Made by a program: the position numbers and the translations under genes
Shown: positions 7,076 to 17,932 of the stretch, piece after piece
Layout of the letters: each line of letters opens with the position of its first letter
How positions within the stretch are numbered: the first letter of the stretch is position 1
Source of the DNA: Rufibacter latericius
GTDB lineage: Bacteria > Bacteroidota > Bacteroidia > Cytophagales > Hymenobacteraceae
Direction: 5' to 3'
Length of the DNA: 64,000 nucleotides
Assembly: GCF_003721515.1 (NCBI RefSeq)
Contig: NZ_RJJD01000021.1
Span: 62,001-126,000 of the forward strand
Notes under the pieces: generated by a model
Databases searched by the model: none
What the model was told of the DNA's origin: nothing
Seen by the model: only the letters and a program-made list of their open reading frames with translations

Positions 7076-8544
7076 ACATTGCCCGGGTTTCTTTGAAACG
7101 GCTGCTTTTGAGTTGCTGGTGTACTATCATGCTGGTAGTAGCCCTGCAGGGGCAGACCTATGCCCAAGCCCCGGTTCAAAAGTGCCTGGTAAAGGATGGT
7201 AAAATGTTCATTGAGCTGAGCAAACAGATCTCAAAGACTGCCTTGGATTCTTTTCTAGTGAAGTATAACCTCACCGATGTAGGCCTTAAACAGTTTTTCC
7301 AGACCCAATCCGCTGATTCGCTTCATCAGCAGGGCTGGCGCATGGAGCAGAACAACAGCCAGGTGGTGGTTTTCAGCAAACCCTTGATGTCGTTTGAGCA
7401 CATCTCCAACCCGGTAGACCGAATCATCTTCACCGAGAAAGAACCGGAGTCTTTTGCCGGTTTTCGGGCTATTAACCGGGGCGTGGTATTTGGTCTTAAC
7501 CGCTTTAAAAACAAGAAAACCTTTCCGGAACAGGATTCAGTGGTCACATTTTACCTGCGACAGGGTGCCCAGGCCCGCCAAGTGTATCTGGCTGGTTCCT
7601 TCAACAAATGGTCCCCCACCGACCTTGCCATGACCAAAACCGACTCCGGCTGGATAGCCCGCGTTCCCCTGCCCCCCGGCAAACACTGGTACAAATTCGT
7701 TTTAGACGGCGACTGGACCATTGACCCAGATAACCAACTCAGGGAAAACGACGGACGCGGAAACGTGAACTCAGTTTTTTACAAAACAAACACCATCTTC
7801 CGGCTCTCCGCTTTCCCGAACGCCAAACGGGTGTATCTGGCTGGTTCCTTCAATAACTGGCGCGAACGTGACCTGCTCATGAACAAAACGGCCAAAGGCT
7901 GGGAACTTCCCCTGTACCTAGCCGAGGGCACCCATATTTATAAGTACATTGTAGACGGTCAATGGCACCACGAGCCGGGCAAAACAGAGACAGTGCCGGA
8001 TGGTCAAAACGGACTCAACTCCATGCTGCGCATCGGGGAACCCCATCTTTTTCAGTTGAATTGCTACACGAATGCTAAAGAGGTTCTTTTGGCCGGTAGT
8101 TTCAACAACTGGCGTGATTTCGAATTGGTGATGAAGAAAACGCCTACTGGTTGGGAATTGCCTTACGCCATCAGACCGGGCAATTATGAATACAAGTTCA
8201 AGGTAGACGGCAAATGGGTACTGGACCCGGCTAACCCTTTAAAGGTGGGGAAAGATGGCAAGGACAGAAACTCCTACCTGATTCTATCCCCTAACTATAC
8301 GTTCCGGTTGAGAGGATATGAAAAAGCCAAGGCCGCTTACGTGACCGGCGACTTCAACAACTGGGACCCAACGGCTTTACTCATGAAAAGAGAAGGCAAT
8401 GATTGGGTGTTTAGTGTTCACCTGCCGGTAGGCAAGAACCGCTACAAATTCGTGGTAGACGGTGAGTGGATCATTGACCCGGCAAACAAGCTGTGGGAGC
8501 AAAATGAACACGGCACGGGCAACTCCATTATTTGGGTGGAATAA
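7066..8544 (+). CDS. Secreted protein with four CBM48-like repeats
   Basis: A 492-residue protein with a signal peptide (about 1-34), a unique N-terminal region (35-157) and four tandem glycogen-binding/early-set domains at about 158-238, 242-322, 327-407 and 411-492. Each shows (V/A)Y(L/V)(A/T)G(S/D)FN(N/K)W, a central G-W, then YK(F/Y)(V/K)VDG-x-W. No glycosidase, kinase or phosphatase domain is present, so it should bind a polysaccharide or organise partners rather than cleave. Repeats 1 and 2 share a 23-base identical stretch (7582-7604 and 7831-7853) exactly 83 codons apart, which suggests recent duplication. The start codon lies inside the upstream protease gene. Ligand unknown; alpha-glucan is the usual CBM48 ligand. 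Confidence 0.85.
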   Translation: MEINIARVSLKRLLLSCWCTIMLVVALQGQTYAQAPVQKCLVKDGKMFIELSKQISKTALDSFLVKYNLTDVGLKQFFQTQSADSLHQQGWRMEQNNSQVVVFSKPLMSFEHISNPVDRIIFTEKEPESFAGFRAINRGVVFGLNRFKNKKTFPEQDSVVTFYLRQGAQARQVYLAGSFNKWSPTDLAMTKTDSGWIARVPLPPGKHWYKFVLDGDWTIDPDNQLRENDGRGNVNSVFYKTNTIFRLSAFPNAKRVYLAGSFNNWRERDLLMNKTAKGWELPLYLAEGTHIYKYIVDGQWHHEPGKTETVPDGQNGLNSMLRIGEPHLFQLNCYTNAKEVLLAGSFNNWRDFELVMKKTPTGWELPYAIRPGNYEYKFKVDGKWVLDPANPLKVGKDGKDRNSYLILSPNYTFRLRGYEKAKAAYVTGDFNNWDPTALLMKREGNDWVFSVHLPVGKNRYKFVVDGEWIIDPANKLWEQNEHGTGNSIIWVE

Positions 8545-8570
8545 ATTTGTGATGGAACAAGCCTGACTAC

Positions 8571-8609
8571 CTGTTTTTGCCCCCTTTTCCTGAAAAGGCC
8601 TTTAAAACG
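8571..8609. repeat. Core hairpin repeat (moderate copy)
   Basis: ctgtttttgccccc / ggcctttaaaacg with the centre cttttcctgaaaag. Outer arms pair; the GC block has mismatches. It lies between the CBM48 gene and pyrG. Confidence 0.5.
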
Positions 8610-8675
8610 ATCTGAAGGTTAGCTTTTGCCTTGGTCATCCTGCAAAGGCAAACATTTTCCCCGCCGTTCCAATAA

Positions 8676-10337
<1,662 letters not shown>

Positions 10338-10352
10338 CCCTTCTTAACACTT

Positions 10353-12179
10353 ATGGATAAAAATTCAGCAATAGGCATGGGCCTGATTGCCATCCTTATA
10401 CTGGTATACAGTATTTTCTTTATGAAAGGGCCGGAGGAACAACCGGCACAAAAAGCAGCAAAAACCACTACCTCTATCTCAGCAGCTCCGGCAAAACAAA
10501 ACCCTACCCTGGACTCTGTAGCGAATGCTCAGCGCGTGGCCCAGTTAGGTGCCTTTGGCGCGTTGGCTACCGGTCAGAACCAAGCTGTTAGCTTGGAAAA
10601 TCAAGTGCTTCGTTTGACCTTGGGCAGCCAGGGAGGCAAAGTAGAGGAAGTGGAACTGAAGAACTACAAAACCTGGGACAAAAAGCCTTTGGTTTTGTTT
10701 GACAAAGAAACCAGCCAGCAGGAATTCAGCTTCCAGACCAAAGAAGGACGTACGGTTCGCCTGTCAGATTTGTTTTTCCAACCGTCTGCCGTCTCTAATG
10801 TGACCCTGAACAATAAGCCGGCTAAATCAGTAACGTTCACCGCACAGGTAGCGGCTGGGCAAACTATTGAGCAGGTGTACACTTTGCAGGAAGATTCCTA
10901 TGAAGTAGGCTATCAGCTTAATTTCCGGGGCATGGAAAACCTGGTGGCCCAGCAACCGGTGCTCCTTACCTGGACTGACCAGTTGAAGCGCCTGGAGAAG
11001 GACTTAAAGCAGAACCGCAGCCACTCTACCATCAATTACTTCACCGCCGACGAAAGCTTTGACAATCTTTCTGCCAGCGCTACGGAGACCGAGACGGAGA
11101 AACTAGAGGAGCCTGTAAAATGGGTGGCTAACAAGCAAAACTTCTTCACCGCCGCTATCATCGCGCAGAACAGTTTTGCCAACGCAGAGATCACCAGCGC
11201 CATAAATGAGAGTGACACCACCCAAATTAAGACCTTAACCTCCAAACTGACCATTTCGGCGCAGGATGTTTTAAGTGGAAAGGCCCATTTTACCTACTTC
11301 TTCGGGCCAAACGATTACGACGTCCTGAAGAACGTATCTGAAGGCTTTGACCGTAACCTGGAATTGGGTTGGGGTATCTTCTCTTACGTAAACAAGTACC
11401 TGATCATCCCGGCATTTGACTTCCTGGAAGATTTCGTGCCTTCTTACGGTATCATCATCATTCTACTGGTACTGTACATCAAGTTGATCCTGAGCCCCCT
11501 GACCTACAAGTCGTACATCTCTATGGCGAAGATGAAGGTTTTGAAACCTGAGATCGATGCTATCAAGGAGAAGAACGATGGTGACATGCAGAAGACCCAG
11601 GCTGAAACCATGTCGTTGTACTCCAAGATGGGCGTGAACCCCATGAGCGGCTGTATTCCCATGCTGCTGCAGATGCCTATCTTGTTTGCGATGTTCAACT
11701 TCTTCCCGAACTCCATTGAACTGCGTCAGGAGCCGTTTTTATGGGCACATGACTTAAGCACCTATGACGTGTTTGCCATGCTTCCTTTCACCATTCCGTT
11801 CTATGGAAATCACGTGAGTATGTTCACCTTGCTCATGACTGCCTCTACTATTCTGTACACATGGTCTAACAACCAGGTGAGCACGGTACAGGGCCCAATG
11901 AAGTTCTACTCGTACCTCATGCCCGTGATCTTCATGTTCGTGCTGAACAGCTTCCCAGCCGGTCTAAGCTTTTATTACTTCGTGTCTAACATCGTTACCT
12001 TTGGTCAGCAGGCCCTGATCAGATACTTTGTGGATGAAACTAAAATCCGGAAGAACCTGGAAGAGTATCAGGAGAAGAACAAAGGCAAAGAGCCCAAAGG
12101 TGGATTCCAGAAACGCTTACAGGAAGCCATGAAAGTGGCCGCTGAGCAAGATGCCAAACGCAAGAAAGGCACCAAATAG
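10353..12179 (+). CDS. yidC: Membrane protein insertase YidC
   Basis: Inserts inner-membrane proteins alone or with Sec. The 608-residue protein has an N-terminal membrane anchor (about 6-25), a large periplasmic beta-domain (about 60-340) and the conserved 60KD_IMP membrane region from about residue 355 (FVPSYGIIIILLVLY) onward. The cytoplasmic loop contains MKVLKPEIDAIKEK, and MGVNPMSGCIPMLLQMPI follows. The tail is strongly basic (AKRKKGTK), as in other YidC proteins. Follows pyrG by 15 bp and ends at a canonical terminator. Confidence 0.97.
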   Translation: MDKNSAIGMGLIAILILVYSIFFMKGPEEQPAQKAAKTTTSISAAPAKQNPTLDSVANAQRVAQLGAFGALATGQNQAVSLENQVLRLTLGSQGGKVEEVELKNYKTWDKKPLVLFDKETSQQEFSFQTKEGRTVRLSDLFFQPSAVSNVTLNNKPAKSVTFTAQVAAGQTIEQVYTLQEDSYEVGYQLNFRGMENLVAQQPVLLTWTDQLKRLEKDLKQNRSHSTINYFTADESFDNLSASATETETEKLEEPVKWVANKQNFFTAAIIAQNSFANAEITSAINESDTTQIKTLTSKLTISAQDVLSGKAHFTYFFGPNDYDVLKNVSEGFDRNLELGWGIFSYVNKYLIIPAFDFLEDFVPSYGIIIILLVLYIKLILSPLTYKSYISMAKMKVLKPEIDAIKEKNDGDMQKTQAETMSLYSKMGVNPMSGCIPMLLQMPILFAMFNFFPNSIELRQEPFLWAHDLSTYDVFAMLPFTIPFYGNHVSMFTLLMTASTILYTWSNNQVSTVQGPMKFYSYLMPVIFMFVLNSFPAGLSFYYFVSNIVTFGQQALIRYFVDETKIRKNLEEYQEKNKGKEPKGGFQKRLQEAMKVAAEQDAKRKKGTK

Positions 12180-12198
12180 GATTTCCCTTACCTATAAG

Positions 12199-12225
12199 AA
12201 AAAGCCCGGTTTTGCCGGGCTTTTT
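12199..12225 (+). terminator. Intrinsic terminator of pyrG-yidC
   Basis: Arms aaaaagcccgg (12199-12209) and ccgggcttttt (12215-12225) with a 5-nt loop and a T run. Confidence 0.9.
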
Positions 12226-12417
12226 TGTTTCAGACTCCCCATAAATTTCGTTTATAACCTCACTAATACCTAAGTATTTACATTAATTGATTTACATTCC
12301 TTCTAGAGGTAATCACCCACGTCAGAAAGGGAACTGGTGAGAAGTTGACCTACTCACATAAGCCTTTTCCTCACCTCAATTGAAGTCTATCTTTTGCCCC
12401 CCTTGAACCGTTAAACC

Positions 12418-12457
12418 CTGTTTTAAGCAGTTATTCGAAAAATTTGCCTTAAAATGG
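12418..12457. repeat. Core hairpin repeat (degenerate copy)
   Basis: ctgttttaagcag ... ttattcgaaaaattt ... gccttaaaatgg. Outer ttttaag/ccttaaaa are partly complementary. Confidence 0.4.
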
Positions 12458-12588
12458 AAAAGTAGGAAGAAACAAAGCCCAGGGAAAGTTGGAAAAAGCC
12501 CTTCTACCGAACAGAATAGGCCTCTCATGGCTTGTTTACAGCATTCCAGAAGAATCTCTCTTAAGCTTTTATTGACAGATTGTCCTAT

Positions 12589-12629
12589 CTGGTTTTAGGG
12601 GTAGAATGCCCAAAAGAGGCCTAAAACAG
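12589..12629. repeat. Core hairpin repeat (good copy)
   Basis: gttttagg pairs perfectly with cctaaaac over 8 bp. The centre ggtagaatgcccaaaagagg is less regular than in other copies. Confidence 0.6.
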
Positions 12630-12801
12630 ATGGGTAGCGACCTAAAGGAATGGTGACGGTGAGCTACTTTCTTGGATACGCTAAAAAGATAGATATCAGG
12701 CTTCTACCCTGTTTTTGCTAAACCAGTTTATAAACACTTTTTAACCCCCAAATGGGGATAAATAACTCCAAAGTGTTAATAAGTCTCTCTTCAAATTACC
12801 T

Positions 12802-12809
12802 TATCTTTG
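12802..12809 (+). promoter_or_regulatory. -7 box upstream of the hydrolase-parAB operon
   Basis: Exact TATCTTTG, 53 bp before the start at 12862. No good TTTG is present at the -33 distance. Confidence 0.45.
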
Positions 12810-12861
12810 TAAAAGCGTATGCTTGATCTTGTAGTTAATCGTCTACCTTGGCCTTACACAG

Positions 12862-13542
12862 ATGAAAATCACTTATTACGGACAATCCTGCTTTCTTTTT
12901 GACATAGGGGGAACAAAAGTTCTTTTTGATCCTTTCATCACCCCCAATCCTTTAGCTTCAGAGATTGATATTGATTCCATAGAATGCGATTACATCCTGC
13001 TCTCACACGGGCACGGAGACCACGTGGCAGACGCCGAGTACTTGCTCAACAAAACGAAGGCTACGTTGGTGGCTATGTTTGAGATTGTGAGCTGGTATCA
13101 GAAAAAGGGCGTGGAGAACGTTCATCCTATGAACACCGGCGGAAAGGTGCATCTGCCCTTCGGGACGGTGAAGATGGTGAACGCCATTCACTCCAGTTCT
13201 CTTCCAGACGGTACCTACGCTGGTACCGCGACAGGCTTCGTGGTGGAAAGCGCGGAGAAGACCTTCTACTTCGCCGGCGACACTGCCCTGCACTACGACA
13301 TGAAATTGATTGGCGACCGCTACAAGGTTGATTTCGCGCTACTGCCAATCGGTGACAACTTCACCATGGATGTGGAAGATGCGCTGGTAGCCGCCAATTA
13401 CGTAAATACAAACAAAATCATCGGGATGCATTATGACACCTTCCCGTACATAGAAATTGATCATGTGGAGGCCCTGGAACTTGCCCGGCGCCAGCAGAAG
13501 GATTTGATTTTGATGGAGATTGGTCAAACCATAGAACTGTAA
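12862..13542 (+). CDS. UPF0173-type metal-dependent hydrolase
   Basis: A 226-residue metallo-beta-lactamase-fold protein. The zinc motif LLSHGHGDH gives H49-x-H51-x-D53-H54. A further metal Asp is in FAGDTAL and the last His in MHYDTFP. The compact size and the start [11 protein letters not shown] fit the UPF0173 family, whose substrate is not established. Eight bp separate it from parA, so it probably heads the segregation operon; such linkage is not evidence for a role in segregation. Confidence 0.9.
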   Translation: MKITYYGQSCFLFDIGGTKVLFDPFITPNPLASEIDIDSIECDYILLSHGHGDHVADAEYLLNKTKATLVAMFEIVSWYQKKGVENVHPMNTGGKVHLPFGTVKMVNAIHSSSLPDGTYAGTATGFVVESAEKTFYFAGDTALHYDMKLIGDRYKVDFALLPIGDNFTMDVEDALVAANYVNTNKIIGMHYDTFPYIEIDHVEALELARRQQKDLILMEIGQTIEL

Positions 13543-13550
13543 CCTGTAGA

Positions 13551-14330
13551 ATGGGAAAGATAATTGCCGTTGCCAACCAGAAAGGCGGAGTAGGGAAAAC
13601 CACTTCGGCCATTAACCTGGCAGCCAGTTTAGCCGCTTTAGAATATAGAACCCTGCTGGTAGATGCTGATCCGCAGGCCAATGCTACTTCTGGTATCGGG
13701 TTTGACCCGAAAGACATTGAAAACAGCATCTACGAGTGCATGGTGGACGGCGTGAAAACCGAAGACATCATTATGTCCTCTCCTATAGATTTTCTGGACC
13801 TGATCCCTTCCCACATTGACTTGGTAGGGGCTGAGGTGGAGATGATCAACTTGCCTAACCGCGAGGAGAAGATGAAACAGGTGTTGGTGCCGCTGAAGGA
13901 GAAGTATGATTTCATCATCATTGACTGCTCTCCTTCGTTGGGCCTCATCACCGTGAACTCGTTGACCGCCGCTGACTCGGTAATCATTCCGGTTCAGTGC
14001 GAGTACTTCGCCCTGGAAGGATTAGGAAAGCTGTTGAACACCATCAAAATCATTCAGTCAAGGCTGAACCCTGACCTGGAGATTGAAGGCCTGTTACTGA
14101 CCATGTATGACGTGCGTCTGCGCTTGTCTAACCAGGTGGTAGAGGAAGTGAAGATGCACTTCCAGCAGATGGTGTTTGACACCATCATCCCAAGAAATGT
14201 GAAGTTGAGTGAATCTCCATCGTTTGGAGTACCGGCAATTCTCCATGACGCCGAAAGCAAGGGAGCCATCAGCTACCTGAACCTGGCGCGTGAGATTGTG
14301 GAGAAGAACGGTGTGGCAGTTGCCCAATAG
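13551..14330 (+). CDS. parA: Chromosome-partitioning ATPase ParA
   Basis: A 259-residue ParA/Soj ATPase. The deviant Walker A box KGGVGKTT lies at residues 11-18, the A' motif in [12 protein letters not shown] and Walker B in [11 protein letters not shown]. No N-terminal helix-turn-helix is present, so it is the chromosomal (type Ib-like) form. It binds DNA non-specifically with ATP and is displaced by ParB-parS. parB starts 23 bp downstream. A parS site was not recognised in this window. Confidence 0.96.
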   Translation: MGKIIAVANQKGGVGKTTSAINLAASLAALEYRTLLVDADPQANATSGIGFDPKDIENSIYECMVDGVKTEDIIMSSPIDFLDLIPSHIDLVGAEVEMINLPNREEKMKQVLVPLKEKYDFIIIDCSPSLGLITVNSLTAADSVIIPVQCEYFALEGLGKLLNTIKIIQSRLNPDLEIEGLLLTMYDVRLRLSNQVVEEVKMHFQQMVFDTIIPRNVKLSESPSFGVPAILHDAESKGAISYLNLAREIVEKNGVAVAQ

Positions 14331-14353
14331 TACCTATAGCTTAAATTACCTAC

Positions 14354-15277
14354 ATGTCTGATAATTCAGCCAAGAAGAAAGCAGGGGGTCTTGGAAGAGG
14401 CCTCAATGCCCTTATCACGGGGCAATATGATCGTAAAGCCCCAGAACCTGAAACAACATCATCCACCCTTAGCGCTGTCAACACCATCGCAGATATAAGC
14501 TTAAACCAGATTGAGACCAACCCCTTCCAGCCCCGTACCCACTTTGACCAAGTGGCTCTGGAAGAATTGGCTGAGTCTATCCGCATACAAGGCATCATAC
14601 AGCCCATAACGGTTCGCCAGCTAAGCGCTGATGCCTACCAGTTAATTTCGGGTGAGCGCCGTTATCAGGCCGCTAAAATGGCGGGTCTGGAAACCATACC
14701 GGCATACATCAGAAAAGCCGATGACCAGCAGATGCTGGAGATGGCTCTAATTGAGAACATTCAGCGCGAAAACCTCAACGCCATTGAGATTGCCTTGAGT
14801 TACCAGCGGCTGCTTTCTGAGTGTAGCCTGAAGCAGGAGGAACTAGGAGAGCGCGTTGGCAAGAAACGCACCACCGTTACCAATTACCTTCGTCTGCTCA
14901 AACTACCTCCAGACATCCAGATCGGGATCAGGGACAACCTGATATCCATGGGCCACGCCCGTGCCGTCATCAACATTGATGACGTAGACAAGCAGTTGGA
15001 GGTGTACCGCAAGATTGTGAACGAGGAACTCTCGGTGCGGAAAGTGGAGGAATTGGTGCGTAACATCAACCTGGCGAACAAAAAGCCCGACCCACAGACC
15101 AAACTAGACCTGCATCCGTTAGAAAACGAAGTGAAGCGCGTGGAATCAAGACTTTCGTCTTATTTTGGCACCCGCATTCACGTAAAGGCCTCTCCAGAAG
15201 GCAAAGGGGAAATCAAGATCCCGTTTGTGTCTGTAGATGAGCTGAACCGTATTCTGGAAATCTTAAACTACGCCTAA
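14354..15277 (+). CDS. parB: Chromosome-partitioning CTPase ParB
   Basis: A 307-residue ParB/Spo0J protein. The ParB N-terminal domain covers about 45-135: NPFQPRTHF, the GERR motif in ISGERRYQAAKMAG, and ALIENIQRENLNAIE. A helix-turn-helix (about 140-200) includes LGERVGKKRTTVTNYLRLL. The C-terminal dimerisation domain ends RILEILNYA. The GERR box is the CTP-binding and clamp-closing element of this family. One base separates its stop from the next gene. Confidence 0.96.
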   Translation: MSDNSAKKKAGGLGRGLNALITGQYDRKAPEPETTSSTLSAVNTIADISLNQIETNPFQPRTHFDQVALEELAESIRIQGIIQPITVRQLSADAYQLISGERRYQAAKMAGLETIPAYIRKADDQQMLEMALIENIQRENLNAIEIALSYQRLLSECSLKQEELGERVGKKRTTVTNYLRLLKLPPDIQIGIRDNLISMGHARAVINIDDVDKQLEVYRKIVNEELSVRKVEELVRNINLANKKPDPQTKLDLHPLENEVKRVESRLSSYFGTRIHVKASPEGKGEIKIPFVSVDELNRILEILNYA

Positions 15278-15278
15278 C

Positions 15279-15929
15279 ATGCGGCAGCTAGCGGCCCTGT
15301 TCCTATTGGCAGGTCTATCCTTTGGTATTCACTTTACTTCTGTAGCGCAGGTAGTCACCGCGGGGCCAGATTCGGCCAGGATAGCTACCCCTCCTGTTGC
15401 AGCGCAAGCAGATACCACAAAAAAGTGGAAGCCTATGAGCCAATGGAGTCGCCCTGCGAAAGCTGCTTTTTACTCTGCGGTACTGCCGGGTTTAGGACAA
15501 GCCTACAATAAGAGCTATTGGAAAATACCTTTGGTTTATGCCGCTGGCGGGGTAATCGGGTACTTTATTTATGATAACAACCGCAAATACCAAGGCTTTG
15601 TGAAAGCTTTGGCTATCCGGTTTGATGGCGATGCCAACACGGTAGATCAGTACGCCGAAAGCAATGTGTATGGCGTGGGCAGGCCCAATGACCAAGGCAG
15701 CATCAACCTGCGCCGTTCCCGTGATTTTTTCAGAAAGTACCGGGACTTAGACATTATTTTGGGGGTAGTTGCCTGGGGCCTCAACGTTATGGAAGCCCAC
15801 GTAGATGCTCACCTTAAGGCTTTTGACGTAAGCGATGACCTTTCCTTACAACTAAAACCCTCCTGGCAGCAACTTGCCGGTACCCCATCTTACTCGGCGG
15901 GTTTCACCCTCCAACTGAACCTCAAATAA
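15279..15929 (+). CDS. DUF5683 membrane protein
   Basis: A 216-residue protein with a signal peptide ending near SVAQ (about residue 24). The DUF5683 core has WSRPAKAAFYSAVLPGLGQ, then a hydrophobic stretch AAGGVIGYFIYDNN, and later DLDIILGVVAWGLNVMEAHVDAHL. Function unknown. In this phylum it commonly sits between parB and dapB, as here, which suggests conserved co-expression. The ATG follows the parB stop by one base. Confidence 0.85.
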   Translation: MRQLAALFLLAGLSFGIHFTSVAQVVTAGPDSARIATPPVAAQADTTKKWKPMSQWSRPAKAAFYSAVLPGLGQAYNKSYWKIPLVYAAGGVIGYFIYDNNRKYQGFVKALAIRFDGDANTVDQYAESNVYGVGRPNDQGSINLRRSRDFFRKYRDLDIILGVVAWGLNVMEAHVDAHLKAFDVSDDLSLQLKPSWQQLAGTPSYSAGFTLQLNLK

Positions 15930-15933
15930 AATT

Positions 15934-16650
15934 ATGCGCATATTACTCATTGGGTACGGCAAAATGGGTCAGACAATTGAGCGTTTGGCTCTAGCTAAAG
16001 GCCACGAGATTGTAGGAGCCCTTACCGTTCATGATGCAGACAAACTTGCTGGCTATACCCCTGACCAGGTAGACGTAGCCATTGAATTTACCAGCCCAGA
16101 TGCCGCGGTGGGCAACATTCTCACCTGCTTTGAGAAAAAGATACCGGTTGTGGTGGGTACCACCGGCTGGCTCCAGCACTTGCCGCAGGTGCAGGAAAAA
16201 TGCCAGGAACTGCAGGGCACGCTTTTCTACGCCTCCAACTTCAGCGTGGGTGTGAACTTGTTTTTCCATTTCAATGAGTACGTGGCGCAGAAGATGCAGC
16301 AGTACCCGGAGTACGGCGTACAGGTAAAGGAAATCCACCACGTGCACAAACTGGACAAACCCAGCGGCACCGCCCTCTCCATTGCCGACGGTATTCTGAA
16401 ACACTTTCCCGAGAAACAAGGCTGGGTGAACGACCTTTCTCAGAAACCTGAGCTCTTAGGTGTGATTTCTGAACGCGAAGGCGAAGTAGTAGGCACCCAC
16501 ATTGTACAATACACCTCAGAAAACGATACCTTTGAGCTTCACCACATTGCCCACAGCAGAGAAGGATTCGCCTCCGGAGCTCTTTTGGCAGCAGAGTGGT
16601 TACCCGGTCGCCAGGGCATCTTTGGCATGACCGACCTGCTACAACTCTAA
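15934..16650 (+). CDS. dapB: 4-hydroxy-tetrahydrodipicolinate reductase
   Basis: NAD(P)H-dependent step of the lysine/diaminopimelate pathway, giving tetrahydrodipicolinate. The 238-residue protein has the dinucleotide motif GYGKMG (7-12), VVVGTTGW, and the substrate-binding/catalytic segment EIHHVHKLDKPSGTA. It is slightly shorter than E. coli DapB, as usual in Bacteroidota. Ten bp precede lepB. Confidence 0.95.
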   Translation: MRILLIGYGKMGQTIERLALAKGHEIVGALTVHDADKLAGYTPDQVDVAIEFTSPDAAVGNILTCFEKKIPVVVGTTGWLQHLPQVQEKCQELQGTLFYASNFSVGVNLFFHFNEYVAQKMQQYPEYGVQVKEIHHVHKLDKPSGTALSIADGILKHFPEKQGWVNDLSQKPELLGVISEREGEVVGTHIVQYTSENDTFELHHIAHSREGFASGALLAAEWLPGRQGIFGMTDLLQL

Positions 16651-16660
16651 CCTAGATTGC

Positions 16661-17767
16661 ATGAGCATCCGTTTTTGGACCAAAAAAGAAACCAAGCCTA
16701 AAAAGAAGAAAGGCTTTTTCAGGGAGTGGGGAGACGCCATTCTTTTTGCCGTAGTGGCTGCCACCCTTATCCGGTGGGCTACATTTGAGGCGTACACGAT
16801 TCCTACCCCATCCATGGAGAAATCGCTGTTGGTAGGGGATTATCTGTTTGTGAGCAAACTGCATTATGGTCCGCGTACCCCTATCACGCCGTTGCAGGTT
16901 CCTTTGACCCACCAGACTATCTGGGGAACTAACATTCCTTCCTATTCAGACGCCATTCAGCTGAAATCGTACCGCTTGCCGGGTTTTACCTCGGTGAAAA
17001 ACAATGATGTAGTGGTGTTCAACTGGCCCGCCGATGTCAACCACCCCACAGACCTGAGAATGAATTACATCAAGCGCTGCATTGGCATTGCGGGTGATAA
17101 GATTCAGATGAAGGACATGAGGGTGTATATCAACGACAAATTGGTGCCCGAGCCCGACAGAGTACAGTACGCCTATGGTTTGCTCACCACTACGCCCATC
17201 AACGAGAAGTTTTTCAAGGAGCACGACATTACCGATGTGCAGATGGCTTTTGGAGGAGTGGGCTACGTAATCAACACCACGCCTTCTACCGCCGAGAAAC
17301 TGAAAGGCTTTGACTTCATTAAGGAAGTAGTACTGTACAAAGACTCCATCGGGTCTGTGCGGGCCGATGTGTTCCCGTTCAAGCCGTCTATGTACCCGTA
17401 CAACAAAGATAATTTCGGACCGTTTACCATTCCTAAAGAAGGTATGACCGTGGACCTGAATGCCCAAACCATTCCTTTCTATGAAATGGTGCTACGCAAG
17501 TACGAAGGCTTCGGGAAAGATGACATCACCGTTACCGACGATAAAGTTCTGGTAAAAGGGCAGGAGTTAAAGCAATACACCTTCAAGCAGAACTACTACT
17601 GGATGATGGGTGACAACCGCCATAACTCAGAAGACTCGCGGTACTGGGGTTTTGTGCCAGAAGACCACGTGGTGGGAAAGGCCGTCCTGATCTGGATGTC
17701 AGCAGACCCTTACGGATCGTTGTTCAATAAAATTCGCTGGAGCCGCATCTTCAAAGGCATAGAATAA
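16661..17767 (+). CDS. lepB: Signal peptidase I
   Basis: Removes signal peptides from exported proteins at the outer face of the inner membrane. 368 residues with a basic N-terminus, one membrane segment (about 25-42), the catalytic Ser in IPTPSMEKSLLVGDY (S51) and general-base Lys in YIKRCIGIAGD (K138). Box E is GDNRHNSEDSRYWG. A large insert (about residues 150-290) between boxes D and E accounts for the length and is typical of this phylum. Last gene of the par operon before a long terminator. Confidence 0.95.
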   Translation: MSIRFWTKKETKPKKKKGFFREWGDAILFAVVAATLIRWATFEAYTIPTPSMEKSLLVGDYLFVSKLHYGPRTPITPLQVPLTHQTIWGTNIPSYSDAIQLKSYRLPGFTSVKNNDVVVFNWPADVNHPTDLRMNYIKRCIGIAGDKIQMKDMRVYINDKLVPEPDRVQYAYGLLTTTPINEKFFKEHDITDVQMAFGGVGYVINTTPSTAEKLKGFDFIKEVVLYKDSIGSVRADVFPFKPSMYPYNKDNFGPFTIPKEGMTVDLNAQTIPFYEMVLRKYEGFGKDDITVTDDKVLVKGQELKQYTFKQNYYWMMGDNRHNSEDSRYWGFVPEDHVVGKAVLIWMSADPYGSLFNKIRWSRIFKGIE

Positions 17768-17808
17768 CACTTCCTTTTCAAGGGTGTTTTTGAGAAATCA
17801 CCTCGAAA

Positions 17809-17875
17809 GCAGAACTCTTTCTACAAGAAAAGCCGGCCTTTGTGGGACCGGCTTTTCTTGTAGAAAGAGTTCTGC
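17809..17875. terminator. Bidirectional terminator, perfect 28-bp stem
   Basis: Bases 17809-17836 pair without mismatch with 17848-17875 across an 11-nt loop. The stem contains aaaagccgg/ccggctttt, so both directions have the A-stem-T layout. It lies between the convergent lepB and ung genes. The stem is unusually long for an intrinsic terminator. Confidence 0.85.
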
Positions 17876-17887
17876 TATTTCTTCATG

Positions 17888-17926
17888 CTGTTTTAGGATC
17901 GTTTTCAAGTAAATAGGCTTAAAACA
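17888..17926. repeat. Core hairpin repeat (moderate copy)
   Basis: ctgttttaggatc ... gttttcaagtaaat ... aggcttaaaac. The outer gttttaNg/Ncttaaaac pairs; the GC block is degenerate. Confidence 0.5.
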
Positions 17927-17932
17927 AACCTT

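Larger units (their letters stand above)
12180..12861. other. 682-bp intergenic region
   Basis: Starts with the yidC terminator. It holds a core repeat at 12589-12629, a degenerate one at 12418-12457, and a -7 box at 12802-12809 for the downstream operon. No open frame with protein character, tRNA or DnaA-box cluster was found. The rest is AT-rich and unexplained. Confidence 0.6.

Noticed and set aside
7066-8544. Glycogen-branching or debranching enzyme
   Set aside because: Only CBM48-like domains are present; there is no GH13 barrel or other catalytic motif.
12180-12861. Possible replication origin or parS near parAB
   Set aside because: No DnaA-box cluster and no parS-like palindrome was recognised in this gap or near the par genes.
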